Source: Thermoplasmata archaeon
GTDB taxonomy: Archaea > Thermoplasmatota > Thermoplasmata > Thermoplasmatales > Thermoplasmataceae
Direction of reading: 5' to 3'
Length of the DNA: 64,000 bases
Assembly: GCA_015520045.1 (NCBI GenBank)
Contig: WAQW01000036.1
Coordinates: 1 to 64,000, forward strand
The position numbers were made by a program, and so were the translations under genes. Below are positions 39,214 through 49,191 of the stretch, one piece after another; within the stretch, counting starts at the first letter, position 1, and each line of letters begins with the position of its first letter. Below the pieces are notes generated by a model. That model did no database searches and had not been told where the DNA came from. It saw nothing but the letters and a program-made list of their open reading frames with translations.

Positions 39214-42075
39214 CTACTTAATAACAACGACATAACACGATACGATCAGATTCTCAAGATTAGCACTGAAAGACGATGGATCATTTGTAAAGATCACAAT
39301 AGAAAGATTAACATAATCGTTTTTCACAACAAAATAGTTCCACAGACTGAATGATGTGAAGTTGCTCGAGCTGTTAAGAGTTGCACCCACTGTATTATTC
39401 TGGATCACGAGAGAACTGTTTACGGGGACCGAATACGGTATAATCCCACCATAAATAACGAAGCCGCTGGGAACGTTTCCACTGTAAGAAACAATAACGT
39501 GATTTGAGGAAAACTGAAGAGAGGTGAATTGCAGGTAGAGATTCGATACTGTCTGGTTGAGGTATACCCTGGCATGAGGATTTGAGATGTCCAGTGTAAC
39601 CTTCTTCTGATAAACCTTACTTAAATTGTGAGTGCTGAATGATACCACGGCATTTCCTGCAGTTACCATTACGTTATTCACTGGAAGGACAGTAAAGTGA
39701 GTTAAATTGCCATTCTGCAGAACTTCCCCGGACCACTGAAGTGTTACGTTCGCGAATACCTCAATCTCATAAGGATCTGGATACCCTGTAACAGAAGCCG
39801 AAGAACCACTGAAAGTTAAATTGAACGAGAGAGGAACGAAGTAAGGGTTGCTATATGTGAAGTTGAATGTTGCATTGTATCCGCTGAAGGCAAATTTTGT
39901 GGCAGAAATTGTCTTGCTTATAGATTCATAAAGAGGAAGGATGCTGTTAGTGAGTTCAAGCTTCCTGGCAGGAACGTTTCCGGCGATACCTCTGGAGATG
40001 TTGTAACTGTTCTCGAGAGCGACACCACCGGAAAGGAGATACTCAGGGGTGAGATTAACTGTGACCTTCGTTGGATATTGATTCAGATTCACACTGATGT
40101 TAACGGGAGATCCCCGGTAATAAAAGGTTTCCGGGAGAATTTGGTAAGTCCCGTAAAGTATTCCGCTGAAGATGGCAAAACCAGACGAATTTGTGTAACC
40201 AGTGGCATAATAGTAATTGCCGAGAGTCTTGAAATAGATGACATAGTTGGAGTTGGCAAGGGGGGCTCCGCTGGTACTCACAAATTTAATGTAAAGTGGC
40301 AGGGTTAAATTAACAATTATCTGACCATTGCCCGATAGGATGTTCCTGATCTTATATGGACTGAGATCAGGAAGCCCATAATCGGCAGAGTATCCCAGCT
40401 GCTTAAGTCCAACACTGTTTCCGGAGGGAAGAGTGGTGAGAGGTTTCAAATATATCACGAGGGTTCTGTTACCGAGGACAGTTATAGGAGTAAAGTTCAT
40501 CCTGTACCCGAGATGAGATGTTTCCAATGTATAGTTTCCCTCCGGAAGATTCAGAGGGAAAAAGCCCGTTCCATTGGAATAAGAATAATTAACCACGAAT
40601 CTCAGATACTGGGAGTAAACGGCCACCTCAGCTGAATAAACAGGAGCACCATCAGCGAAGTTCAACACATAACCGGAGACGTTGTAAAGGGTAGGGTTTA
40701 ACGGGGTCAGAGAGAAATTAAGATGATCGTTTCCGCTGTTGATTGAGAAATTGAGGATCCTCTCTTTATAGAGGAGAGAGCGCACCAAAACAGAGTAATT
40801 TCCCTTGTAGATGAAGTGCGCATAGTAATGGCCGGTGGAATTTGTTCTGAATGTTTCCAGATAAACTGATCCATCTATGTTTATGTAGAAACCGATCGCC
40901 ACATTACTGACAGCTTTTCCCGTAACTGAAGATACCACGTACCCGCTCAACGTGTAAAAGCCACTCGTATTATGATTGAGGGATGAGCTCCCATTTGCTA
41001 TGCCAGGGAATGCCGAGGCATTCCCAAGATTGACACCGCTGGAGCCAAAGGGATTAAGGGGGTACAGGTTTATATTATAGTTGAAGACAGTATTTTGATA
41101 GGACTCAAACAGGTAAGAGGTGTTTGTGAAATAGCCCTTATGGGATGTAACAATTTTGTTCATCCCATAATCTACCCTAATGCTGTAATTTCCTCTGTCT
41201 GATGTTAGAATCTTTTCATCGGTCTGAAAACAGGAGACCTCGGCTTTTGATATGGGTCGCTTGTTCACACCATTGTACACAAATCCATAAACAACTATGG
41301 TGTGATTCGACCTGTAAAGGGTTAAGTTCATAGAGGTTGGGGCTGACAGATTTATCTGCCGCGGTACCGTTAAATTCTCATACCCCGGCGTGTTATCAAT
41401 GATGTTGTAACTATCCTCATAAAGTCTAACTGAAAAATAACCTCTGCTATTGGACTTAAAATATGAGACCGTGTTAAAAAATCCCTGTGCTATGAGTGTA
41501 GCATTGGGAACTGTTGTACCGTTGGGCGATACGGTGTAACCATCCCACGCGATCTTCTGAGAAGGATGGAAATAAATATTACGGTGAATTGTCCCACCGT
41601 CCACATTGAGATCAAAATTTAAAATCACATCCTGGTACCCATTTATTTTGAAAGTTAGATTCATCTCTCCCAGTTTATACACACGGAGTGCATACTGTCC
41701 CCTATAATCACTTAAAACGTACGTAAAGAGAGGAGAAGCAAACACATAGAGATAAGTGTTTCTTAAAGGAAGGCCCGACGAGGCGTTGTATATGGTGCCT
41801 GTGATTGTAGTTGTACCGTTACCTTTAAAGGTAAAATTCAACACAGCAGATCTGCTGATTCCCAGACCCAGTACCTTCAGGCCATCTGGTTCAATGTACT
41901 GGGGATCGAAGAGGTACCCGGCTATCCGGTACTTTTCCCGAACGTGTTTCGGTATCTTAACATTTGGAGGTTTGACCTTAAGGGGACCACTTGGATAGGA
42001 GACCCCTGAATGGAGAAAGACGAACGAAAGTATCATAATACCTGCAATGAGCGCAGCAACGGCTTTGGCGTTCAA
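39214..42075 (-). CDS. Large secreted/surface protein with tandem carboxypeptidase-regulatory-like beta-sandwich repeats
   Basis: Signal-like N-terminus, recurring GY-V...G.PV..A.V...G.Y...G.Y...Y units, dense N-X-S/T sequons. Confidence 0.75.
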   Translation of the reverse strand: MNAKAVAALIAGIMILSFVFLHSGVSYPSGPLKVKPPNVKIPKHVREKYRIAGYLFDPQYIEPDGLKVLGLGISRSAVLNFTFKGNGTTTITGTIYNASSGLPLRNTYLYVFASPLFTYVLSDYRGQYALRVYKLGEMNLTFKINGYQDVILNFDLNVDGGTIHRNIYFHPSQKIAWDGYTVSPNGTTVPNATLIAQGFFNTVSYFKSNSRGYFSVRLYEDSYNIIDNTPGYENLTVPRQINLSAPTSMNLTLYRSNHTIVVYGFVYNGVNKRPISKAEVSCFQTDEKILTSDRGNYSIRVDYGMNKIVTSHKGYFTNTSYLFESYQNTVFNYNINLYPLNPFGSSGVNLGNASAFPGIANGSSSLNHNTSGFYTLSGYVVSSVTGKAVSNVAIGFYINIDGSVYLETFRTNSTGHYYAHFIYKGNYSVLVRSLLYKERILNFSINSGNDHLNFSLTPLNPTLYNVSGYVLNFADGAPVYSAEVAVYSQYLRFVVNYSYSNGTGFFPLNLPEGNYTLETSHLGYRMNFTPITVLGNRTLVIYLKPLTTLPSGNSVGLKQLGYSADYGLPDLSPYKIRNILSGNGQIIVNLTLPLYIKFVSTSGAPLANSNYVIYFKTLGNYYYATGYTNSSGFAIFSGILYGTYQILPETFYYRGSPVNISVNLNQYPTKVTVNLTPEYLLSGGVALENSYNISRGIAGNVPARKLELTNSILPLYESISKTISATKFAFSGYNATFNFTYSNPYFVPLSFNLTFSGSSASVTGYPDPYEIEVFANVTLQWSGEVLQNGNLTHFTVLPVNNVMVTAGNAVVSFSTHNLSKVYQKKVTLDISNPHARVYLNQTVSNLYLQFTSLQFSSNHVIVSYSGNVPSGFVIYGGIIPYSVPVNSSLVIQNNTVGATLNSSSNFTSFSLWNYFVVKNDYVNLSIVIFTNDPSSFSANLENLIVSCYVVVIK

Positions 42076-42121
42076 CGATTAAATAGTGAATGAGTATATT
42101 TAAACTTAAGCCTATACGGAA

Positions 42122-43693
42122 TCAGTTTCTGACTTTTACCGCAATACCTTTATTTAATTCTTTCATCGCTCTGGCGTGCATCTTGGCGATACCAACACCC
42201 CTGACCTCACCGTCGTGGACTATAACGACCTCATCCTCCTGCCTTATGTCCGACGTAACATCCATAACACCCATTGCATATATATTGGCAGTAGGTTGAA
42301 AATCATCTATGTAAACGGTGAATCTCCCCTCATCTGCGAAAATCTTACCCATCTTCTTGCTTATCGTAAATTTTCCCATATGGGCATTGTAGGATAGCAT
42401 TGAGGAGTTCCCCCGCATGAGGATCTCCTGATTGTAATTCCTCACGGGCTTCATATCGTTCAGATAATCTAGTATCCAGGTTCCGAACTGAAATGAGGCA
42501 ATGCTCTTCAATCTGGTCATTCTCTGGTCCTGATTCTCAGGTCTGAACTGAGGCGCAATTACATTTCTGAAGAGTGATTTCAGCTCCTCCAGAAGAGGGG
42601 ATGAACGGATATCGCCCATAATAAGATGAGAATTTTCCGGCAATGAATCTTGAATAAAATCGAGATCAGGAGATACATATGCAACCACCTCCCTGTAGGG
42701 ATTGACCTTGAGGTATTCTGTCAGCATTCTCTCTATCATGATCTTCTCGTCCTCAAACCATTGCCCAATAGTCGGAATGTCATAATACGATACGGGATAG
42801 ACCTCCTCCAGTTCTTCTGGGACTATTCCAACCGGAGATGTTACGACCAGCTTGTGAAAAAACCTGCGGTAGTTTCTAATGGCAGAGAGGATCCTTTTGT
42901 GGGTTGCCGATAGGAAGTAGGGCTTTTTCGCCGTACAAGGGAGTATGAGCAGCACAGGCTTTCCATTGGGTTTCCTGTATCTGCTTAGCACCCTCTCACG
43001 GTATCTTCTCAGATCAGGCCTCTCAAGACCCATTACTGTATTTACCTTGACATAGGGTGTGCGAACGGGATAAAGTTTCTCCATCTCTGCATAGAAATGA
43101 GTATCAGCTGCTCTTACGATTTCTACCGCCTTCCCAGAGATCAAAAATTTTTCTACGATCTCCCGGAGGGTACCATTTCTGGTTGCATGTCTGGTAATTT
43201 CAACAATGTTTCTGGTAAATGAAATATTCTCTTCAACGAATGGGCTGGACGTTTTTTTCATACCTAAGGGAGTGAAGAGGTATCCCTCCATTGACCGAGC
43301 TCTAACGAATAGATCATCAAATATTGAAACTCCCAAATACACAAGAGAGGGGATGATGTAGGGATCACCTATTCCCGGCATATAAATCAAAGGCCTGTAT
43401 CCTATGAGATCCCTTAGGGTGAAGATCTTTTCAACCAGTCGCGGTGGCCTCTGCAGCAGCATAGGAGCATCAGGTATCATTGCAATTTCCCCCGATGAAT
43501 CCAGAACATAGGGTTCGGAGTTATCGGGATTTATTGTCGAAGGAAAAGAAAACTTGTGACCGTAAAGCCTGAGGCTATTACCATCTCTGCTGAACAAAGA
43601 TGAGTTTTGGGTGTCGATCAGCATGGGATACTCTAGCGAACCGTCGATCTTTCCGGTACGGGATAGGCCAAATATGGCAGTGTCCTCTATCAC
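42122..43693 (-). CDS. arcS: Archaeosine synthase ArcS / TgtA2-like with C-terminal PUA domain
   Basis: LLILPCTAKKPYFLSATHKRI motif; C-terminal PUA-like region (VMDVTSDIRQEDEVVIVHDGEVRGVGIAKM). Confidence 0.8.
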   Translation of the reverse strand: MIEDTAIFGLSRTGKIDGSLEYPMLIDTQNSSLFSRDGNSLRLYGHKFSFPSTINPDNSEPYVLDSSGEIAMIPDAPMLLQRPPRLVEKIFTLRDLIGYRPLIYMPGIGDPYIIPSLVYLGVSIFDDLFVRARSMEGYLFTPLGMKKTSSPFVEENISFTRNIVEITRHATRNGTLREIVEKFLISGKAVEIVRAADTHFYAEMEKLYPVRTPYVKVNTVMGLERPDLRRYRERVLSRYRKPNGKPVLLILPCTAKKPYFLSATHKRILSAIRNYRRFFHKLVVTSPVGIVPEELEEVYPVSYYDIPTIGQWFEDEKIMIERMLTEYLKVNPYREVVAYVSPDLDFIQDSLPENSHLIMGDIRSSPLLEELKSLFRNVIAPQFRPENQDQRMTRLKSIASFQFGTWILDYLNDMKPVRNYNQEILMRGNSSMLSYNAHMGKFTISKKMGKIFADEGRFTVYIDDFQPTANIYAMGVMDVTSDIRQEDEVVIVHDGEVRGVGIAKMHARAMKELNKGIAVKVRN

Positions 43694-43853
43694 GGTCAGG
43701 TATTGGCTTCACGGTTAAATTTTATTGCAATGACATAGCTGACGCAGGAATCCCACTCAAAACATTAATTAAGAAGGGATTAATTAGAGCCCATCGTGGT
43801 GTATCGGTTCTATTTCGAGGACTATTCCAGTACTGGTATAAGAAGGACTTAAT

Positions 43854-44453
43854 ATGCAGCAGAAGGGTTCAATAACAAAGAACGGGCAGTACAAAACATT
43901 GCCGGGAGATATTATAGCTCAGGCGGAGGAATACCTTCCAGGTATGAATTCTCTCGAGATCAATGGTCAGATTGTCGCCCTTTCTGTTGGGGGCATCAGG
44001 AGGGATGACAGACACCTCGTCATATCTGTCCTGCCGGAAAAGGTAATCCGTCGGCCCAGACGGGGTTCCATAGTTTACGGACAGGTCATAAAAGCTGACA
44101 GAGGGAATTACCGCGTTAAAATCGGAGCTTACTGGTTTCCAGGAGCTTCACATATCTTTGAAACAAATGAAGATGCTTCCCTGGTGGTGAGTGGATCGAG
44201 GAACGGTGACATGGCTCCTGTGGCTGTTGGAGATTACATCCGAGCAAAGGTTCTCTCCGACAGAAACGGATACACTATTGGAATAGGTGGGAAAAACCTC
44301 GGTGTTGTGAAAGCATTCTGCTCAAATTGCCGGAGTGAGCTCGTGTTGAAGGGGAGATTCCTTTACTGCGAGAACTGCGAAAGGACGGAACCAAGAAAAA
44401 TTTCAGACGATTACGGAAAAATATACGTGGAGGATGAGAAGCACGCTAAATAA
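43854..44453 (+). CDS. csl4: Exosome subunit Csl4
   Basis: S1-like domain (GSIVYGQVIKADRGNYRVKIG) and zinc ribbon CSNCRSELVLKGRFLYCENC. Confidence 0.88.
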   Translation: MQQKGSITKNGQYKTLPGDIIAQAEEYLPGMNSLEINGQIVALSVGGIRRDDRHLVISVLPEKVIRRPRRGSIVYGQVIKADRGNYRVKIGAYWFPGASHIFETNEDASLVVSGSRNGDMAPVAVGDYIRAKVLSDRNGYTIGIGGKNLGVVKAFCSNCRSELVLKGRFLYCENCERTEPRKISDDYGKIYVEDEKHAK

Positions 44454-44598
44454 AGAATCTGCTATCAATAGGGTCAAAGAACTGTCAACAGAAGTTGAAG
44501 ATATGAGAAAGGAGCTTAATGAGCTGAAAGAGGTTCTTCGGGGTCTCATTGAGGTTGTCATGCGAAAAGAAGGGGCTCTCGATGACGAGTTTAACTGA
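44434..44598 (+). CDS. Small coiled-coil protein (54 aa), not in the supplied ORF list
   Basis: ATG at 44434: MRSTLNKESAINRVKELSTEVEDMRKELNELKEVLRGLIEVVMRKEGALDDEFN*; overlaps the csl4 3' end and ends 12 nt before lsm. Confidence 0.55.
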   Translation: MRSTLNKESAINRVKELSTEVEDMRKELNELKEVLRGLIEVVMRKEGALDDEFN

Positions 44599-44610
44599 GG
44601 TGTTGGAGTA

Positions 44611-44823
44611 ATGCTTCCGATGAAAATGTTGGAGGAGAATATCAGTAAGAAGGTTTCACTGTTGTTGAAAGATAACAGACGTCTAACGGGCGTTCTTGCG
44701 GGCTACGATGACTACATGAATATGGTTCTCCATGATGTTGAGGAGGAATCAGAGGAGAGCAGAAGAAAACTCGGAACCGTTATAATCCGGGGGAGCACCA
44801 TCGTGCGGATAAGCCCTATATAA
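44611..44823 (+). CDS. LSm/Sm-like archaeal protein
   Basis: KVSLLLKDNRRLTGVLAGYDDYMNMVLHDVEEE ... GTVIIRGSTIVRISP (Sm1 and Sm2). Confidence 0.9.
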   Translation: MLPMKMLEENISKKVSLLLKDNRRLTGVLAGYDDYMNMVLHDVEEESEESRRKLGTVIIRGSTIVRISPI

Positions 44824-44961
44824 GAAATCCATAAGCACAGGATCGGAAATCCATTCGCACATTGTTTTAACAGAAAGTAACTCAACGCGGAGAGGTTTCT
44901 CTGGGATCATCCATCGTGCGAAAAACCAAGAAGGTCCCCGCAAAAAGAACAATTTTGAAAA

Positions 44962-45573
44962 TCACTTCCGTTCTCTTTCAAGGTAGAATTCCACCGCCTT
45001 TTTCGTGGCTCTCCGAAGAGTCTCGGACAGCGAGGGAGGGGCAACTCCTGCAATCTTGGAGAGTTCTGTGAGAGAGGTTCTGTTCGTGCAATCGAAATAC
45101 CTCTTCTCAAGGGCTATTCGAAGAACTTCGTATTCACGGGCCGTCATGCTGCGCTTTCTGAATGCCACACAATCTATAACCGAAAAATCGATATGTTCCC
45201 GGCGAAGCTCTGACTTAAGCACGTTGAGATATGATTTAGATGGTAGAACCATCTTAAGGGTCATCCTGTGCTGCCCGCTATTAACGATGCTGAGAATGTT
45301 CACGAACTGCATTCTCGCCAGGAGAGAACAGATGGAACAGCTGGGACTCTCTATCCACACAACCCCTTTCTTCATCTGTTTGATCTTCAAATCTTCGCAG
45401 GAGAACAGGAGGGAAGGATCCAATTCATCTTTTATATAAACAGCGTGAAGGGTGCTTCCCTCTCTAACACAGAGCCTATCTATGACACACTCACTGTCTG
45501 AAAAGCTATTAGAGACCAAACAGTCGTCACGTTGCACATCAAGGGTGACCTTCACAGGGTATTTTCTGGGCAT
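44962..45573 (-). CDS. HTH-10 (bacterio-opsin-activator-like) transcriptional regulator
   Basis: C-terminal LTAREYEVLRIALEKRYFDCTNRTSLTELSKIAGVAPPSLSETLRRATKKAVEFYL. Confidence 0.85.
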   Translation of the reverse strand: MPRKYPVKVTLDVQRDDCLVSNSFSDSECVIDRLCVREGSTLHAVYIKDELDPSLLFSCEDLKIKQMKKGVVWIESPSCSICSLLARMQFVNILSIVNSGQHRMTLKMVLPSKSYLNVLKSELRREHIDFSVIDCVAFRKRSMTAREYEVLRIALEKRYFDCTNRTSLTELSKIAGVAPPSLSETLRRATKKAVEFYLERERK

Positions 45574-45816
45574 ATCTCACCTAATAAAATCGTTCATTGA
45601 AGATTAATTTTATCACTAATCCATTTGTTTCCACGCATTAGAGGTACAAACCTGACAAGTACGGAAAAATCAGCCTGATTTTTTTCTTAGAGAGTTAAAG
45701 TAAAAGAGGCTCCTGAACTCTCAATATATCTCAATGCTGGCCTTGCGCAGAGGCTATTCCTCTATGTCTGAATTGATGGGGCGATAATCACTTAAATTTG
45801 AAAAAATAAAAAAGGT

Positions 45817-45840
45817 GCAGATCTGCCTAACCGCTTAGGC
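45817..45840. promoter_or_regulatory. Overlapping palindromes GCAGATCTGC and GCCTAA-CCGC-TTAGGC
   Basis: Both perfect; located about 25 bp after a TATA-like CTTAAATTT and before the ATG at 45882. Confidence 0.45.
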
Positions 45841-45881
45841 TATATCACTAATTGCGTCTGTTACATAATAGAACGGTTAGC

Positions 45882-47273
45882 ATGAGCAAACTGGAACAAA
45901 AAAATGGCCTATATGGTTTTCTGCTGAACGAAAAATACAACATGGCAGCCGTCATCATCTACATAACATTCTTTCTGGTGATCAGCCCACTCATACCTGG
46001 GGTCTACTGGTTCAAAATCGGAGATTTCTCGCTGGATATGATCAACTGGTACCATGTTATCATGATACCATTTACCTTCATCCTGATCCTTTATACTGCT
46101 GGATTGCTCGGCCTTGATAGGTTCACCCGATATGCGATAAATGCCAGCACCTATCCCATTCTCTTCTTTACCACTCTGGGGCTTGCATTCTTCTACCCCA
46201 CATCGACACAGACCGCTGACTATGTGGTTCAAGCAATAAGAGATGTCTGGATACTGATCATTGCTTTCATATTCTTCGTCTCACTGATCGTCACGGCAAT
46301 CCGACAGAGAGAAAAATTCAAGAAAATCTGGGGAGCCTATGTACTGATAATACTGGCCACCCTATCTGCTGGACTTGCAGCCGTAATGGGTATGATTGGA
46401 GAATACGGAACACTTTACGGATTTTCAGCTATACCCTCATTCAACAACCTCGTGATCTCCTGGGGAGGTACTGCCACCTTCCTTGACAACATAATAGGAA
46501 ACCACAATCACCAGATGCTTCCGGCCGTGATGGGTGGAATAGTTGGTGTTGCCGCAGTCAGTTTTGGATATCACAGACTTGAAGGATGGAAGAGACACGT
46601 CGTCAATGCCGGCATGATAATCTCAACCTTCGGGGTTATCTCTATGACCTATCTTTACGAAATATCAAGTTTCGGAACCTATGCGATACCAGCAATAGCA
46701 CCCTTTGGGCCCGGTGGAATGAATGGGCTTGCTCTGGATGACAACCAGACTGGAATCATTGGATGGGGTGCCCTCATCTCAATTATCGGTCTATTCTACA
46801 TCCTGTCACACAGAAAAACTGATCGCATTATACAAATCGGAGAGGTCTTTACCTGGCTTGTAACAATGGCAGTGATGATTGGCGTTGGTTACACCATTGA
46901 ATTCAATGAGGTATTCTATGGTTTTGGTTCCCCAGGAGCTCCTCCCAATGGGGGGCCGGGGTATCAGTATGACCTCGCATTCACGAACGGTCATCTCATA
47001 TTCTCCTTCTTCCTTATGCCACTGATCGCTGGAATCATTCTCGTACTCCTGCACTACGTTTCAGGTCTGGAAAGAGGAAAACAACTCGCTATGCTATTCA
47101 TATTCAGCGGAGCTCTTATCGCAGCGCAGGGAGTTCTGATCTACACGATGACTCTTTCGTGGGGTGTCGAGGCGATCGGAGTTGTTCTGCTCATCATAGC
47201 TATGATAATAATATCCGCCCTGATGGTGAGATCCGGAAAGAATTTAAACGCAGAGCAAGAACTGGATATCTGA
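45882..47273 (+). CDS. Polytopic membrane protein with conserved-looking intramembrane histidines, possibly heme/copper-oxidase-related
   Basis: About 12 hydrophobic helices; INWYHVIMIPF, GNHNHQMLPAVMGG, TNGHLIFSFFLMP; ATG at 45882 preferred over TTG at 45852. Confidence 0.55.
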   Translation: MSKLEQKNGLYGFLLNEKYNMAAVIIYITFFLVISPLIPGVYWFKIGDFSLDMINWYHVIMIPFTFILILYTAGLLGLDRFTRYAINASTYPILFFTTLGLAFFYPTSTQTADYVVQAIRDVWILIIAFIFFVSLIVTAIRQREKFKKIWGAYVLIILATLSAGLAAVMGMIGEYGTLYGFSAIPSFNNLVISWGGTATFLDNIIGNHNHQMLPAVMGGIVGVAAVSFGYHRLEGWKRHVVNAGMIISTFGVISMTYLYEISSFGTYAIPAIAPFGPGGMNGLALDDNQTGIIGWGALISIIGLFYILSHRKTDRIIQIGEVFTWLVTMAVMIGVGYTIEFNEVFYGFGSPGAPPNGGPGYQYDLAFTNGHLIFSFFLMPLIAGIILVLLHYVSGLERGKQLAMLFIFSGALIAAQGVLIYTMTLSWGVEAIGVVLLIIAMIIISALMVRSGKNLNAEQELDI

Positions 47274-47543
47274 TTAATTTAACAAGATTATAAATTTTAA
47301 ATTTTTTTCTAATTCATTGACCAATAATGTTTGTGACCATCTGAAAAGATCTTTCCTGTTGCATAACATTCTCATTTTACTGCGAAGGAGTTCGCGGATT
47401 TACAAAAATGAGCTTGTGGCACCCAATAAGGTAAACTGTTTCCTCAGGTCTCTGTAAAGAAGTGCAAAAGAGGATGCTGACGCACCCATAAAGACGGGAA
47501 AACAGCTTGCAGCTTGATTGCATCTGGAGGATAACCCACCGCA

Positions 47544-49154
47544 CTATCTGATTTTTCTGTACACCAGAGAAGAGATTATGGCAAGGGTGAGACCGCCGAG
47601 AAAGTATTCTATCTCGAGACCAGCGTTGAGAAGATAAGAGTTCCTGATGGGATATATACTCACCCCAATGTTCAGCGATGAGCCGTTCACAGTGATTTGA
47701 TAGAGATTGTTGATATTCTTCAGATATGTGATGGGTTTTCCCCGGGTAAGTACCGTGACTGAAGTGCTGAATCCAAAGGGTGCGTTTATGTGAAGAATGT
47801 AGGAACCATTTGGAAGTGCGATCTGGAGAGACGTTCCCGGAATGATGGGCAGTACACTCCCATTTATAGTGATGGTAACGCTACTGTTCAACCTATAAAA
47901 GGAGGGCATCAGGGTTAAGAGATACTGTTCCCTGACGAGAATCTTAACCGTCATGGATTGACCACTAACTGTGACTGTTCCATTGCTGGGAGTCACCAGA
48001 TAGGGAGGGGTGCCCCCAGGAACCCGAACACTGTATGCGTAGCTTCCGTTGATTGCGTATAGGCTCTCGGTTGATTCCTTCACGGTGATATTCCTACCAT
48101 TTATGTGAAGGTTCCAGTTATTGTGCCCGGGGCCCGTCAGATCAAAGGAAAGAACATATCGGGGATAATAGGTAATATTCACAACCGCAGCCGGCGAGTG
48201 TATATTGAAGGTAACATTCATAATGTAATAGGATGATAACAGACCGACCTTGAAGGACGGTGCGTGTGTGAGGTGCAAAAATCCAGAGCTATTGAAGGAT
48301 ATTAACGAGTTGTTGATTCCTGTGAAAGAGAGATAAAACTGGACCGGCTGAAGATATGCGGCTTCATTTATGGAACCATAACGCACCGAGTAATTTCCGT
48401 ATGGAAGGAGTGCACGGTATATCCCCGATCCCTGAAATATACCAAAAGACGTTTCAGAAGATGTAGTCTCTTTCACATTCAGTGGATAGGCCGAAGAGTT
48501 CGAAAAACCACTAATGTTGAATGTTACCTCAGAGAGCCCGGCAGGGATAGTTGGAGAGAAGGTGACCATTATGGACTGCCCGTTCACTTTGATCAACAAA
48601 GTCTTGTAGAAAACTGCTGGCTCAAACACCTGACTGTTGAGAGGTACCGCCGATAGGTTCAAGTAATAAGATCCATTTTCAACAGGGATCGTTAAAGTGT
48701 ATGGTCCAGGGGAACCGGAGATATCCCCAAAAGAGTAAGCAGTTGAGTTTCCAACAGTAACACCGAAAACATAATCGGTTGGGAAGCCGCTGAATACAAC
48801 GTCAATGGAATATACGGTAGCAACGCCATTTTGTTTATCCAGCTTAACGTTAGGTACCGCTTCCATCCTCACGACTGACGAACCTCGCCGTGAAACGTCT
48901 TTTTCTGTTTGAGAATGGTTGATCGATGGGCTACCCAAGCTGTACCCGAGTAAAGAGCTTGAATTAAGCTGTGTTCTTCCGAGCGCAGCATTCAAGGAAT
49001 CGAATAATGTACCCGGACGGGCCTTAATATGATACATTGATATGTGAACCACTCGATTGGAATGCCCTCCGGATATCCCCAGCGAAGTGACTGTTAGGAA
49101 CAGAACAATCAGAATGACGAGATATTTATCGTGCAATGCATGTTCCCTAAACAA
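47544..49154 (-). CDS. Secreted surface protein with C-terminal TM anchor
   Basis: N-terminal signal (YLVILIVLFLTVTSLGISGG), sequon-rich Ser/Asn-rich body, C-terminal hydrophobic helix then RKIR. Confidence 0.65.
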   Translation of the reverse strand: MFREHALHDKYLVILIVLFLTVTSLGISGGHSNRVVHISMYHIKARPGTLFDSLNAALGRTQLNSSSLLGYSLGSPSINHSQTEKDVSRRGSSVVRMEAVPNVKLDKQNGVATVYSIDVVFSGFPTDYVFGVTVGNSTAYSFGDISGSPGPYTLTIPVENGSYYLNLSAVPLNSQVFEPAVFYKTLLIKVNGQSIMVTFSPTIPAGLSEVTFNISGFSNSSAYPLNVKETTSSETSFGIFQGSGIYRALLPYGNYSVRYGSINEAAYLQPVQFYLSFTGINNSLISFNSSGFLHLTHAPSFKVGLLSSYYIMNVTFNIHSPAAVVNITYYPRYVLSFDLTGPGHNNWNLHINGRNITVKESTESLYAINGSYAYSVRVPGGTPPYLVTPSNGTVTVSGQSMTVKILVREQYLLTLMPSFYRLNSSVTITINGSVLPIIPGTSLQIALPNGSYILHINAPFGFSTSVTVLTRGKPITYLKNINNLYQITVNGSSLNIGVSIYPIRNSYLLNAGLEIEYFLGGLTLAIISSLVYRKIR

Positions 49155-49191
49155 AATAACTGCATAAATGTTTCAATGTCTTCATTTGAAA

